A stretch of DNA of 64,000 nucleotides from an uncultured Clostridia bacterium (lineage in GTDB: Bacteria; Bacillota; Clostridia; Oscillospirales; Acutalibacteraceae), in NCBI GenBank assembly GCA_947628665.1, contig CANRAU010000010.1, positions 1-64,000 of the forward strand. The letters are read 5' to 3'. The notes under the pieces were generated by a model. The model made no database searches, had not been told where the DNA came from, and saw only the letters and a program-made list of their open reading frames with translations. A program made the position numbers and the translations under genes. How positions within the stretch are numbered: position 1 is the stretch's first letter; each line of letters starts with the position of its first letter. Below are positions 52,628 through 61,232 of the stretch, one piece after another.

Positions 52628-54805
52628 ATGTTTTTCAAGGATTTCAAAGTATTTGAAACCGAACTTGCCGGCAGATCCTTGCAGGTCGAGGTCGGCAAAA
52701 TGGCGCAGCTCGCAGGCGGTTCCTGCTTAGTGCGCTATGGGCAGACCGAGGTGCTTTGCACCGCGACGATGTCCGCAAAACCGCGTGAGGGCGTGGATTT
52801 CTTCCCGCTTTCGGTGGATTTTGAAGAAAAGCTCTATTCCGTCGGCCGCATTCCCGGCTCGTTCCTGCGCCGTGAGGGCAGAGCGAGTGAAAAGGCGACG
52901 CTCGCCGCGCGCGTGATCGACCGCCCCATTCGTCCGCTGTTCCCCAAGGATATGCGCAACGATGTGGGCGTCGTGGCGACGGTGATGTCCGTTGACCCCG
53001 ACTGCCTGCCCGAAATCACGGCGATGATCGGCGTTTCGGTGGCCATCAGCATTTCCGAAATTCCGTGGGACGGCCCCATCAGCGGCGTCAGCGTCGGTCT
53101 GGTGGACGGCGAATACGTCATTAACCCCACTGCGGAGCAGCGCGCAAAGTCCGACATGGCGGTGACCGTTGCTTCGACGGATACTTTGGTCGCCATGATC
53201 GAAGCGGGCGCGAACGAAGTTCCCAACGACGTGATGTACAACGGCATCATGTTCGGCCATGAGACCAACCAGAAGATCGTGGAATTCATTAAGGGCATCC
53301 GCGATGAAGTCGGCAAGGAAAAGATCGACTTCCCCTCGAACGATCCCGATCCCGCGATGTACGAGGCCATCCGCGATTTCGCAATCGAGGACGTCCGCGC
53401 GGCGCTCGACACCGACGACAAGCGTGTCCGCGACGAGCGTTTGAAACCGATTTACGACGCGGTGCATGCAAAATTCGATGAAGAATATCCCGATGACATT
53501 GCCAAAATCGAGGATTGCCTGTATAAATTGCAGAAATATATCGTCCGCCGCTGGCTGCTTGACGAAGGCAAGCGCGTGGACGGGCGCGGCATCGACGAGA
53601 TCCGTCCGCTCAATGCCGAGATCGATCTGCTTTCGCGCGTACACGGCTCGGGGATGTTCACCCGCGGGCAGACACAGTGCCTTTCCGTAACGACCCTCGG
53701 CCCTATGAGCAGCGCGCAGTTGCTTGACGGCATCGACTCCGAGACCGAGAAGCGCTATATGCACCATTACAATTTCCCGTCCTATTCCGTGGGAGAGACC
53801 AGACCCTCCAGAGGCCCCGGCAGACGGGAGATCGGGCACGGCGCTTTGGCGGAGCGGGCGCTGCTTCCCGTAATCCCCTCCGTGGACGAATTCCCCTACT
53901 GCATCCGTGTGGTATCCGAGGTGCTTTCCTCCAACGGCTCTACGTCGCAGGGCTCGATCTGCGGCTCTACGCTGTCGCTGATGGCGGCGGGCGTGCCGAT
54001 CAAAGCGCCCGTTGCGGGCATTTCCTGCGGCCTTATTACCGAGGGCGACCGCTTTATGACCATGGTCGATATTCAGGGGCTTGAGGATTTCTTTGGCGAT
54101 ATGGACTTCAAGGTCGCGGGTACGAAAAAGGGTATTACCGCCATTCAGATGGATTTGAAAATTCACGGCCTTACGCCCGCGATCATCCGCGAGGCGCTGG
54201 ACAAAACCTATGCCGCAAGATGCTATATTCTCGATGAGATCATGCTGCCTGTGATCGCCGAACCGCGCAAGGAGCTTTCCCCGTGGGCGCCGAAAATGCT
54301 TACCACGCGGATCGATCCCGATAAGATCGGCGATGTCATCGGCAAGCAGGGCAAGGTCATTCAGAAGATCTGCGCAGAATGCGACTGCAAGATCGACGTC
54401 AACGAGGACGGGCAGGTGTTCGTATCCTCTTTGGATGTCGACAATGCGCAGAAAGCGATTTTCATTGTGGAAACCATTGCGAACGGTCCGGAGATCGGCG
54501 CGATCTATAAGGGCATCGTGACCCGCTTGATGAGCTTCGGCGTGTTTGTGGAGATTGTGCCGGGCGTAGAGGGCATGGTACACATCAGCCATTTGGACGT
54601 CAAACGCACCGAAAAGGTGGAGGACGTCGTCAATGTCGGCGATGAGATCATTGTCAAGGTGCTGCCCAAAGATGAGCAGGGCAGATTGAACCTCTCCCGC
54701 CGCGAGGCATTGATTGAGGTAGAGGGCCTTACACCCGAAAATGAAATTTCGGAGCGTCGCCCCGCGCCGCGTCGGGATTTCCGCCGTCCGCGCCGCGATA
54801 AATAA
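52628..54805 (+). CDS. pnp: Polyribonucleotide nucleotidyltransferase (PNPase)
   Basis: The 725-residue protein has two RNase PH-like halves (VRYGQTEVLCTATMS and VTTLGPMSSAQLLDG). The catalytic-type GDMDFKVAGTKKGITA follows. A KH domain (IGKQGKVIQKICAECDCKID) and an S1 domain (GIVTRLMSFGVFVEIVPGVE) lie at the end. It degrades RNA by phosphorolysis in the cytoplasm. Length and order are standard. AAAGAGGT precedes the ATG. Confidence 0.98.
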   Translation: MFFKDFKVFETELAGRSLQVEVGKMAQLAGGSCLVRYGQTEVLCTATMSAKPREGVDFFPLSVDFEEKLYSVGRIPGSFLRREGRASEKATLAARVIDRPIRPLFPKDMRNDVGVVATVMSVDPDCLPEITAMIGVSVAISISEIPWDGPISGVSVGLVDGEYVINPTAEQRAKSDMAVTVASTDTLVAMIEAGANEVPNDVMYNGIMFGHETNQKIVEFIKGIRDEVGKEKIDFPSNDPDPAMYEAIRDFAIEDVRAALDTDDKRVRDERLKPIYDAVHAKFDEEYPDDIAKIEDCLYKLQKYIVRRWLLDEGKRVDGRGIDEIRPLNAEIDLLSRVHGSGMFTRGQTQCLSVTTLGPMSSAQLLDGIDSETEKRYMHHYNFPSYSVGETRPSRGPGRREIGHGALAERALLPVIPSVDEFPYCIRVVSEVLSSNGSTSQGSICGSTLSLMAAGVPIKAPVAGISCGLITEGDRFMTMVDIQGLEDFFGDMDFKVAGTKKGITAIQMDLKIHGLTPAIIREALDKTYAARCYILDEIMLPVIAEPRKELSPWAPKMLTTRIDPDKIGDVIGKQGKVIQKICAECDCKIDVNEDGQVFVSSLDVDNAQKAIFIVETIANGPEIGAIYKGIVTRLMSFGVFVEIVPGVEGMVHISHLDVKRTEKVEDVVNVGDEIIVKVLPKDEQGRLNLSRREALIEVEGLTPENEISERRPAPRRDFRRPRRDK

Positions 54806-54815
54806 GAAATACTTT

Positions 54816-54853
54816 GACCCGCTGTTTTGTATCCGGCAAAACGGCGGGTCTTT
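54816..54853 (+). terminator. Terminator after pnp
   Basis: GACCCGCTGTTTTG (54816-54829) pairs with CAAAACGGCGGGTC (54837-54850) with one G-G mismatch, then TTTCTC. Confidence 0.85.
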
Positions 54854-54985
54854 CTCACAAAACGCGGATGTGCTTAGACGTTCGCATCTTTTCATATAAT
54901 AGGAATAAGGCAGACATTTCCGCCGTAGGGAAAATGCGGGCTTAGCGACCGAGATAGCTCGCTTGAAACGGAAAGGAATCAAGCC

Positions 54986-56650
54986 GTGCGTTTTGCGCGC
55001 GGTAAAACGGTACGGAATATGGTATTGACGCAACTTTTAGGTCTGTTCGGCGGCCTCGCGCTGTTTTTGTACGGGATGCAAATGATGGGCGCGGGCTTGG
55101 AAGCCGCCGCGGGCAACCGCCTGAAACGGATTTTGGAACGCCTGACCGCCAATCGGTTTTTGGGGGTGCTTGTCGGCGCGGGCTTTACCGCCGTGATCCA
55201 GTCGTCCTCCGCGACGACTGTCATGGTGGTCGGCTTTGTCAACTCCGGTATGATGACGCTGCAAAGCGCCGTTTGGTTGATCATGGGCGCGAACATCGGC
55301 ACGACGATCACCGGCCAGCTCATCGCGCTGGACGTCGGCGTACTCGCCCCGATCTTCGCTTTTATCGGCGTGCTGCTGATCGTGTTCTTTAAGCGCCCCG
55401 CCGCGCACCATTACGGGCAGATCATCGCGGGACTGGGGATTCTGTTCATCGGCATGACCATGATGAGCGATTCCATGGCGTTCTTAAAGGAATCCGAATT
55501 CTTCGCCTATTTGCTGACCACCTTCCGTAATCCCTTCATCGGCATTTTGGCGGGCGTGCTGTTTACGGCGGTCATCCAATCCTCTTCGGCCTGCGTCGGT
55601 ATTTTGCAGGCGCTGTCTCTCGGGGGCTTGATCGGTCTGCCCGGCGCGGTGTATGTGCTGTTCGGGCAGAATATCGGAGCTTGCGTGGCGGCCGTACTCG
55701 CGTCGGTCAACACGGGGCGCAACGCCAAGCGCGCCACGCTCATCCACATTTTGTTCAATGTGATCGGCACGGTCGTTTTTACCGTGCTTTGCATGACGAC
55801 GCCGCTCGTCTCGCTCGTGGAGTCGTTCACACCCGAAAATCCCGCCGCGCAGATCGCCAATATGCACACGCTGTTCAATGTGGCGACGACGCTGCTCCTG
55901 TTCCCGTTCGGTACGGCGCTCGCCAAAGTCGCCGAGCGCATTTTGCCCGATCGGGCGGCGGATGAAACCGAAAAGCAGCACCTTTTGTATTTGCAGCCGC
56001 TCGATTTTTCGCGCGAGCATCAAATCGGCCTTTCCGCCATTGCGCTCAACGGCGTGCGCAAAGAGCTGGAACGCATGGCGGATATGACGCGGCAAAATGT
56101 GACGCGGAGCTTTACGGCGGTGCTGGAGGGCAGCTCGAAACGTTTGGCGGACGTCAACGAACGGGAGGAATACATCGATTATCTCAACAAAGAAATTTCG
56201 CACTATATTTCGGATGTGATCGCAATCGAGGCCAACGAGGCGGATTCTACCCGTATCGGTTTGTTGTTCAAGATCGCGGGGAATTTGGAGCGCATCGGCG
56301 ACCACGCCGTAAATATTTGCGAGTATACCAAGTTGATGGAAGAAAATCAAATGCGGTTTTCGGACGAAACGCAGGAGGAGATTCGCGAAATGCGGCGGGT
56401 CAGCGACTATGCGCTCGCGCTCATCTGCCGCTTGGAGGAGATCGACAATTCGCGCTTTGCCAAGGTGGCGGCCGTCGAACAGCAGATCGACGATATGGCC
56501 GAATTGTATCGAAACAACCAAATGCACCGCTTGCGCAAGGACGGCTGCTTCGACCAAACCTGCGTGATTTACTCCGAAATGCTGACGGACTTTGAGCGCA
56601 TCGGCGACCATATTCTCAATATCGGCGAAGCCGTCGCCGGTATGCCGTAA
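54986..56650 (+). CDS. Na+/phosphate cotransporter with PhoU-like domain
   Basis: The 554-residue protein has the duplicated Na/Pi cotransporter core with two QSSSA motifs (AVIQSSSATTVMVVG and AVIQSSSACVGILQAL) in eight or nine membrane helices. A PhoU-like helical domain occupies about residues 345-554. It imports phosphate with sodium, and the PhoU part may sense or regulate. It probably starts with GTG at 54986, since AAAGGA lies at the right distance; an ATG at 55019 is the alternative. Confidence 0.92.
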   Translation: MRFARGKTVRNMVLTQLLGLFGGLALFLYGMQMMGAGLEAAAGNRLKRILERLTANRFLGVLVGAGFTAVIQSSSATTVMVVGFVNSGMMTLQSAVWLIMGANIGTTITGQLIALDVGVLAPIFAFIGVLLIVFFKRPAAHHYGQIIAGLGILFIGMTMMSDSMAFLKESEFFAYLLTTFRNPFIGILAGVLFTAVIQSSSACVGILQALSLGGLIGLPGAVYVLFGQNIGACVAAVLASVNTGRNAKRATLIHILFNVIGTVVFTVLCMTTPLVSLVESFTPENPAAQIANMHTLFNVATTLLLFPFGTALAKVAERILPDRAADETEKQHLLYLQPLDFSREHQIGLSAIALNGVRKELERMADMTRQNVTRSFTAVLEGSSKRLADVNEREEYIDYLNKEISHYISDVIAIEANEADSTRIGLLFKIAGNLERIGDHAVNICEYTKLMEENQMRFSDETQEEIREMRRVSDYALALICRLEEIDNSRFAKVAAVEQQIDDMAELYRNNQMHRLRKDGCFDQTCVIYSEMLTDFERIGDHILNIGEAVAGMP

Positions 56651-56697
56651 GGGCAAATCCAAGGCTTAAATCCAAAATATTCGTTGTACAACAAAAC

Positions 56698-56738
56698 GGG
56701 GCTTCGGCAGATTTTTCCGCCGAAGCCCTGCATTTTTT
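56698..56738. terminator. Bidirectional terminator between convergent genes
   Basis: GGGCTTCGGC (56699-56708) pairs perfectly with GCCGAAGCCC (56719-56728), followed by TGCATTTTTT on the plus strand. The phosphate transporter and the M23 peptidase gene converge on it. Confidence 0.88.
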
Positions 56739-56756
56739 ATGGAAACCCATGCGCAC

Positions 56757-58457
56757 TTATCGGAGATACGGCATGGGGTTGACGCGCTTGCCGCTGACGC
56801 GCACCTCAAAGTGCAGGTGCGGCCCCGTTACATTGCCCGTCGAACCGATATTCCCGATTGCCTGCCCCGCCGAGACGTGCTGCCCTGCGGAAACCTTTAA
56901 AGAGCCTTTCAGCATATGCGCATACAGGGTAGAGAGGCCATCGCCGTGGTTGATCACGACATGATAGCCGTAGCTGGAATGGTATCCGGCGGTAACGACC
57001 GTACCGCTTGCCGCCGCGACCACCAGCGCACCCGTGCTGTGTCCGCCGGGCTTGACAATATCCACACCGCCGTGATAGCCCGACCGCCGATAGCCGAAGC
57101 CGGAAGAAGTGGAGTAGGCACCGACCGCCGGCCAAATGAAGCGTTTGCCGTAGCTGGTCGTGGAGTACGACCCCGTGTAACCCGAAACGGCCTTTTTCGT
57201 GCCGACCTGCACGACCTCGTTTACGGGCGCTTTGGTGGTTTGACGGGAGACTTCCTTGACCGAGGTGCGCACGCCGTCCACATAGGTGACCAGCTCCGTA
57301 ACGATCTGTTCGCCGTTTTGCCCCTTGGTCTTGGTGCGTTTGGTACCCGAATACAGACTTGCCGTTTTTTCCTCCACGGTTTCATACGGGATGGATACGG
57401 TACGTGTTTCCGTTTTGGTCACCTGCACCTGAATGTAGCTGACCTCTCTGGAAAGCAAAAGTTGCTGCCCGATATGGATATTTTCGTTTAAACCCGGATT
57501 GAGCGCAAACAGCTGCGAGGTGGCCATTTTGTACTTCTGCGCAATGCCCGAAACGGTATCGCCCGCCTGCACCGTATAATACTGCGCCGCGCTCTTTTTG
57601 GAATTCAACTGCTCGGTAAGCCGACCGGCGTCCCAAACCGTCTCGTCGCTGTCGGGATAAAGCCCCTGTACATAGGCAATATCCTCCACAAACCCCACAA
57701 CGGCGTTTTTGTCGTCGGTTTTGTAATTGCGCAGGATGTTGTCGAATACGCTGGTCGCGTCCGTTTCATTCTTGACCGCGCAGAGAAATACATCGTCCAC
57801 ATAAATGCCGCAGGCGTTGGTGATTTTGCGGTTGCTGTGCTCGATGATCTCATCGCAAAGCACGGCCGCATCCTGAATTTCGCTGCGCTTGACGGGCTTG
57901 ATTGCATAGCTTGTGGATTCCGTCACAGGGGCGGAATCCACCTTGGCGGCGGTGGACAGCCGCACGGATGCCAGCTCCTGCGCTTCGTGGTATACCGCCT
58001 CGGATTCCACATAGCCGATCACTGAACCGTTGTAATTGACCTCTAAGGCCAGGGTGCGACCCGAATAGCTGCTGACGGTCAGGCATAAAAGCACAAAAGC
58101 CAAGACCGGCAGCCCCGTATTGACCGCGAAGCGGATCACGACGCCATGCCTGCTGACCGCCTTTTGCGCATAGGTGCGCAAAAGGGCAAGCGCGCTTTTG
58201 CGGTCGGTTTTCAAAAGCTTCCGAAGATGCCCGCGAACGCGGCGAAAGTCGGCAAGCAGTTCCTTTGCCTCGCGCAGAAGCGCCGAAAATGCCTTGCGGA
58301 TCGCTCCGGCGGCCATAAAGAACGCCGCCGCAAGCACCGTCCAAATCGCTTTCAACGGGATTTGGAGCTTGTGCAGAAGCCAGCGGACGGCATTGCGCAT
58401 CTTATAGCCGCTTTTCAAGCCCAAATAATATAAATTTCGATAGATTTTATCCAACAT
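56757..58457 (-). CDS. M23 peptidase with LysM and G5 domains
   Basis: The 566-residue protein has an unusually long N-terminal part of about 110 basic, helical residues before a membrane helix (about 112-130). An extracellular region follows, with LysM (about 293-336), G5 (about 342-420) and a C-terminal M23 endopeptidase whose zinc ligands are HGGVD (His462, Asp466) and HLHFE (His549). It should cut peptidoglycan cross-bridges or stem peptides while bound to glycan. The start at 58457 follows GAGGTC. A hydrophobic stretch at 38-52 may be a second membrane-associated segment. Confidence 0.9.
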   Translation of the reverse strand: MLDKIYRNLYYLGLKSGYKMRNAVRWLLHKLQIPLKAIWTVLAAAFFMAAGAIRKAFSALLREAKELLADFRRVRGHLRKLLKTDRKSALALLRTYAQKAVSRHGVVIRFAVNTGLPVLAFVLLCLTVSSYSGRTLALEVNYNGSVIGYVESEAVYHEAQELASVRLSTAAKVDSAPVTESTSYAIKPVKRSEIQDAAVLCDEIIEHSNRKITNACGIYVDDVFLCAVKNETDATSVFDNILRNYKTDDKNAVVGFVEDIAYVQGLYPDSDETVWDAGRLTEQLNSKKSAAQYYTVQAGDTVSGIAQKYKMATSQLFALNPGLNENIHIGQQLLLSREVSYIQVQVTKTETRTVSIPYETVEEKTASLYSGTKRTKTKGQNGEQIVTELVTYVDGVRTSVKEVSRQTTKAPVNEVVQVGTKKAVSGYTGSYSTTSYGKRFIWPAVGAYSTSSGFGYRRSGYHGGVDIVKPGGHSTGALVVAAASGTVVTAGYHSSYGYHVVINHGDGLSTLYAHMLKGSLKVSAGQHVSAGQAIGNIGSTGNVTGPHLHFEVRVSGKRVNPMPYLR

Positions 58458-58540
58458 ATATTGACCTCGTGACCCGTCCTGCATCGGGAACGCCTTTTTG
58501 CAGGTCGGAAATCTGCGATTTTGCTATGTTTTCTGCGGGT

Positions 58541-58569
58541 ATTTTACCACAAATCTTTCCAAAATTCAA
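58541..58569 (-). promoter_or_regulatory. Promoter of the M23 peptidase gene
   Basis: On the minus strand TTGAAT (58564-58569) lies 17 bp before TAAAAT (58541-58546). Confidence 0.72.
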
Positions 58570-58619
58570 GTGCGGCGGCTTCCCGCCCCTGCAAGCTCGC
58601 ATTAACGCTCCAAAAAAAG

Positions 58620-58658
58620 GCAAAAAACACAAAAACGGGGGACGCCGAAAAGCGTCCC
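58620..58658 (-). terminator. Terminator-hairpin duplication, distal copy with U-tract
   Basis: GGGACGC-TTTTC-GGCGTCCC (58636-58658), read on the minus strand, is followed by CCGTTTTTGTGTTTTTTG. It probably was the original terminator of argS. The same 23 bp occurs at 58983-59005. Confidence 0.85.
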
Positions 58659-58982
58659 TCGTAGCGTGTAGAAAAAGTATGTGTCGCTTGGCAATATGCA
58701 CAAAAGGAGTAAGATTATGGGGAACCCCCGGCGAGGGGTGCGGGTGTCCGGTGGACACCTCTGCCGAAGGCAGAAGCACCGACCGAGCCGACAGGCGAGA
58801 ATCCCCACCGAAAAACAGTCCACTGGACTGTTTTTCGCCCCTCCTGCGCTCTTTTGGAACAAAAATTTCGCAGCCTGCGGGCTGCGATGAGGGCGCCGCC
58901 CCTCAACCCCGCCGCCTTTTGAAAAAGGCGGGCGAAAACTTTTCGTTATTTTGCTATCGCAAAACAGTTTATCGACAGACTG
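58659..58982 (-). repeat. Hairpin-dense intergenic element, copy 2 (324 bp, inverted)
   Basis: This is the reverse-oriented counterpart of 49005-49327 and almost the same length. The strongest match is 58708-58849 (140/142). The CCGCC/AAAAGGCGG module lies at about 58911-58932. The proximal end at 58961-58980 reads, on the minus strand, TCTGTCGATAAACTGTTTT. The middle shows more divergence. It sits between argS and the M23 gene. No credible protein is encoded. Confidence 0.88.
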
Positions 58983-59005
58983 CGGGGGACGCCGAAAAGC
59001 GTCCC
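58983..59005 (-). repeat. Terminator-hairpin duplication, proximal copy (23 bp)
   Basis: This 23-bp hairpin sequence is identical to 58636-58658. It lies 19 bp past the argS stop. On the minus strand it is followed by CGCAGTCTG, not a U-tract, so it is probably a poor terminator by itself. Confidence 0.9.
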
Positions 59006-59024
59006 CCCCAAACAGCCGATATGC

Positions 59025-60767
59025 TTACATACTCTCCGGCGCGGAGATTTTAAAGGCGGTCAAAATATTGACCATCACGCTGCGCACCGCCAGGCAGAGA
59101 TTCAACCGCGCCTGCATCAGGCTCTCGTCCGCCACGCCGATTTTGCAGGCGTTGTAATATTTGTGGAACAGCGTCGCCAAATTGATCGCATAACGCGTGA
59201 TTTTGGCGGGGTCATAATGGGTCGCCGCCAACACGACCTCGTCCGTCAGCGATGCCAAATGCCGAATGAGTTCGCGCTCCTCGGGCGCATGCAGCTGTTC
59301 GAGTTCTTTTTCGGTACAGGCGCGCGGCGCAATACCGTCCGCCGCCAGCTTTTTCAAAATGCTGCAAATGCGCGCGTTGGCATACTGGCAGTAATACACG
59401 GGATTTTGCGCATTCTCGCTCACGGCAAGTCCCAAGTCAAAATCAATGGTCGACCCGGGTTCGCGCAGATTGAAGAAGAAGCGCGCTGCGTCTATGGGTA
59501 CTTCCTCCAGCAGATCGACCAGCGTGACCGCGTTGCCCGTCCGCTTAGACATCCGCACAGGCTCGCCGTCCTTCATCAGATTGACCAGCTGCATCAAAAC
59601 CACGTCCAAAGCCGAACCGTCCAGGCCGATGGCGTCCAGCGCGCCCTTCAGCCGCGCCACATGGCCGTGATGATCCGCGCCCCACACGTCGATGGCCTTT
59701 TGAAAGCCGCGCGTGACCAGCTTGTTCTTGTGATAGGCAATATCCGCCGCAAAATAGGTCGGGTTGCCGTTTTGGCGGATCAGCACATCGTCCTTCAGCT
59801 CCAGCTTGTCGATCTGCTCCTGCGTTTTGCCCTGCGCAAGCAGCTTCTCGGTCTGCACTTCGATATTTTTGTACCACAGCGCGCCGTCTTTTTCATACGT
59901 CTTGCCGTTTTCGGTCAGGGTGTCGATCACCTCGCGGATCGCGCCCTTATGCAGTTCGCTTTCGTGGAACCACTCGTCGTACGCAATGCGGTATTTCGAG
60001 AGATTTTCACGCATATTCTCGATATTTTTCGGCAGCGCAAACGCCACGAGCGCCGCACGGCGTTCCGATTCGCTCTTTTGCAGGAACGCGTCGCCGTAAA
60101 GGTCGGCGAATTCCTTTGCGCGCGCCGTAATATCCGCGCCGTGATAGCTGTCCTCGGGCAGCTCGGGCGCGTTTTCTCCCAAAAACAACTGCTGATAGCG
60201 AATGTCCAGCGAAAGGCCGAATTTGTCGATCTGGTTGCCCGCGTCGTTGATATAAAATTCCCGCGTAACGCTGTACCCCGCCATTTCCAGCACCGCCGCG
60301 AGGCAGTCGCCAAGCGCGCCGCCGCGCGCATTGCCCATATGCATAGGGCCTGTGGGATTCGCCGAAACGAATTCGACGTTGACGCGCTTTCCCTTCCCGA
60401 AATCACTCCTGCCGTACGCTTCGCCTTTTTCCAGCACGTCCAGCAGAATATCGGCATAGAACCGGTCACTCAGGCGGAAATTGATAAAGCCCGCCCCCGC
60501 GACGGAGCATTCCGAAAAATAGCTGTCGCCAAGGTCAATGTATTTGGCGATCGCCTGCGCAATTTTGATAGGCGCGGTATGAAAGCACCGCGCGCCGGCA
60601 AACGCCACGTTGGTGGCATAATCGCCGTTTGCCCGATCCTGCGGGATCTCCACATGAAACGCGGGCAGCGCAGCTTCGGGCAGTTCTCCCGCCGCGATGG
60701 CGCGGCCGATCGCTTCCAAAATAAGACTGTGCAGCGCGTTTTCCGTTTCTTTGACAAGTTTAGACAT
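59025..60767 (-). CDS. argS: Arginyl-tRNA synthetase
   Basis: The 580-residue class I enzyme has VSANPTGPMHMGNARGG, the HIGH-like site, and VRMSKRTGNAV, the KMSKS-equivalent segment. The N-terminal Add1 and C-terminal DALR domains (ACKIGVADESLMQARLNL) fit the family. The start at 60767 is set by GGAG eight bases upstream. It is the last gene of the ddl-DUF1934-argS operon. Confidence 0.97.
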   Translation of the reverse strand: MSKLVKETENALHSLILEAIGRAIAAGELPEAALPAFHVEIPQDRANGDYATNVAFAGARCFHTAPIKIAQAIAKYIDLGDSYFSECSVAGAGFINFRLSDRFYADILLDVLEKGEAYGRSDFGKGKRVNVEFVSANPTGPMHMGNARGGALGDCLAAVLEMAGYSVTREFYINDAGNQIDKFGLSLDIRYQQLFLGENAPELPEDSYHGADITARAKEFADLYGDAFLQKSESERRAALVAFALPKNIENMRENLSKYRIAYDEWFHESELHKGAIREVIDTLTENGKTYEKDGALWYKNIEVQTEKLLAQGKTQEQIDKLELKDDVLIRQNGNPTYFAADIAYHKNKLVTRGFQKAIDVWGADHHGHVARLKGALDAIGLDGSALDVVLMQLVNLMKDGEPVRMSKRTGNAVTLVDLLEEVPIDAARFFFNLREPGSTIDFDLGLAVSENAQNPVYYCQYANARICSILKKLAADGIAPRACTEKELEQLHAPEERELIRHLASLTDEVVLAATHYDPAKITRYAINLATLFHKYYNACKIGVADESLMQARLNLCLAVRSVMVNILTAFKISAPESM

Positions 60768-60788
60768 CCGATTTTCTCCGATCTTCAA

Positions 60789-61226
60789 TTATGCGGACGG
60801 CTCTGCGTCCAAATGCACCGTCAGCGACATGGAATTTTCTATGGCGAAGCGGCTGTTAAAATCCGTCGTGTAGCAGAATTGCAAACGACCCCCGCTGCCG
60901 CGCAGGGCGTTTTCCACGCTTTTGGTGTATACGCCCAAAAGCATTTCCCCGTAGGGCGTGGCATATACGGTGCTGTTGCGTTTGCCGACTTCAAACTGCA
61001 TTTCGCTGCCAAAGTCGCCTTTGCGCGTCACATAGACCGCTTCCTGCCCCACGACCCGAACCGTCGTTTGAAAACGGTTGGCGTTTTCGTCGTATTCGGT
61101 GTATTCAAGCAAAAATCCCTCGGGGGTTTCGAGCAGTGTGCCGAAAACCCGCATTTCAATGCGTTCCGCATTGCCGTCTATGATCTGCACATTGCAAATA
61201 TCGACGGCGACCGCCTGTTTTTCCAT
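60789..61226 (-). CDS. DUF1934 beta-barrel protein (YwiB-like)
   Basis: The 145-residue protein is strand-rich and matches DUF1934 by length and by the GTLLETPEGFLLEYTE and YATPYGEMLLGVYT segments. The family is a calycin-like small barrel of unknown role, and Bacillus ywiB lies beside argS in the same way. It starts six bases after the ddl stop. Confidence 0.85.
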   Translation of the reverse strand: MEKQAVAVDICNVQIIDGNAERIEMRVFGTLLETPEGFLLEYTEYDENANRFQTTVRVVGQEAVYVTRKGDFGSEMQFEVGKRNSTVYATPYGEMLLGVYTKSVENALRGSGGRLQFCYTTDFNSRFAIENSMSLTVHLDAEPSA

Positions 61227-61232
61227 GGTCTG

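Noticed and set aside
52727-55033. 768-codon open frame antisense to pnp
   Set aside because: The frame is open only because of codon bias in pnp, which has clear domains, promoter and terminator.
58469-59053. Possible protein across the second element
   Set aside because: Same reasoning: it spans the duplicated hairpins and runs antisense into argS.
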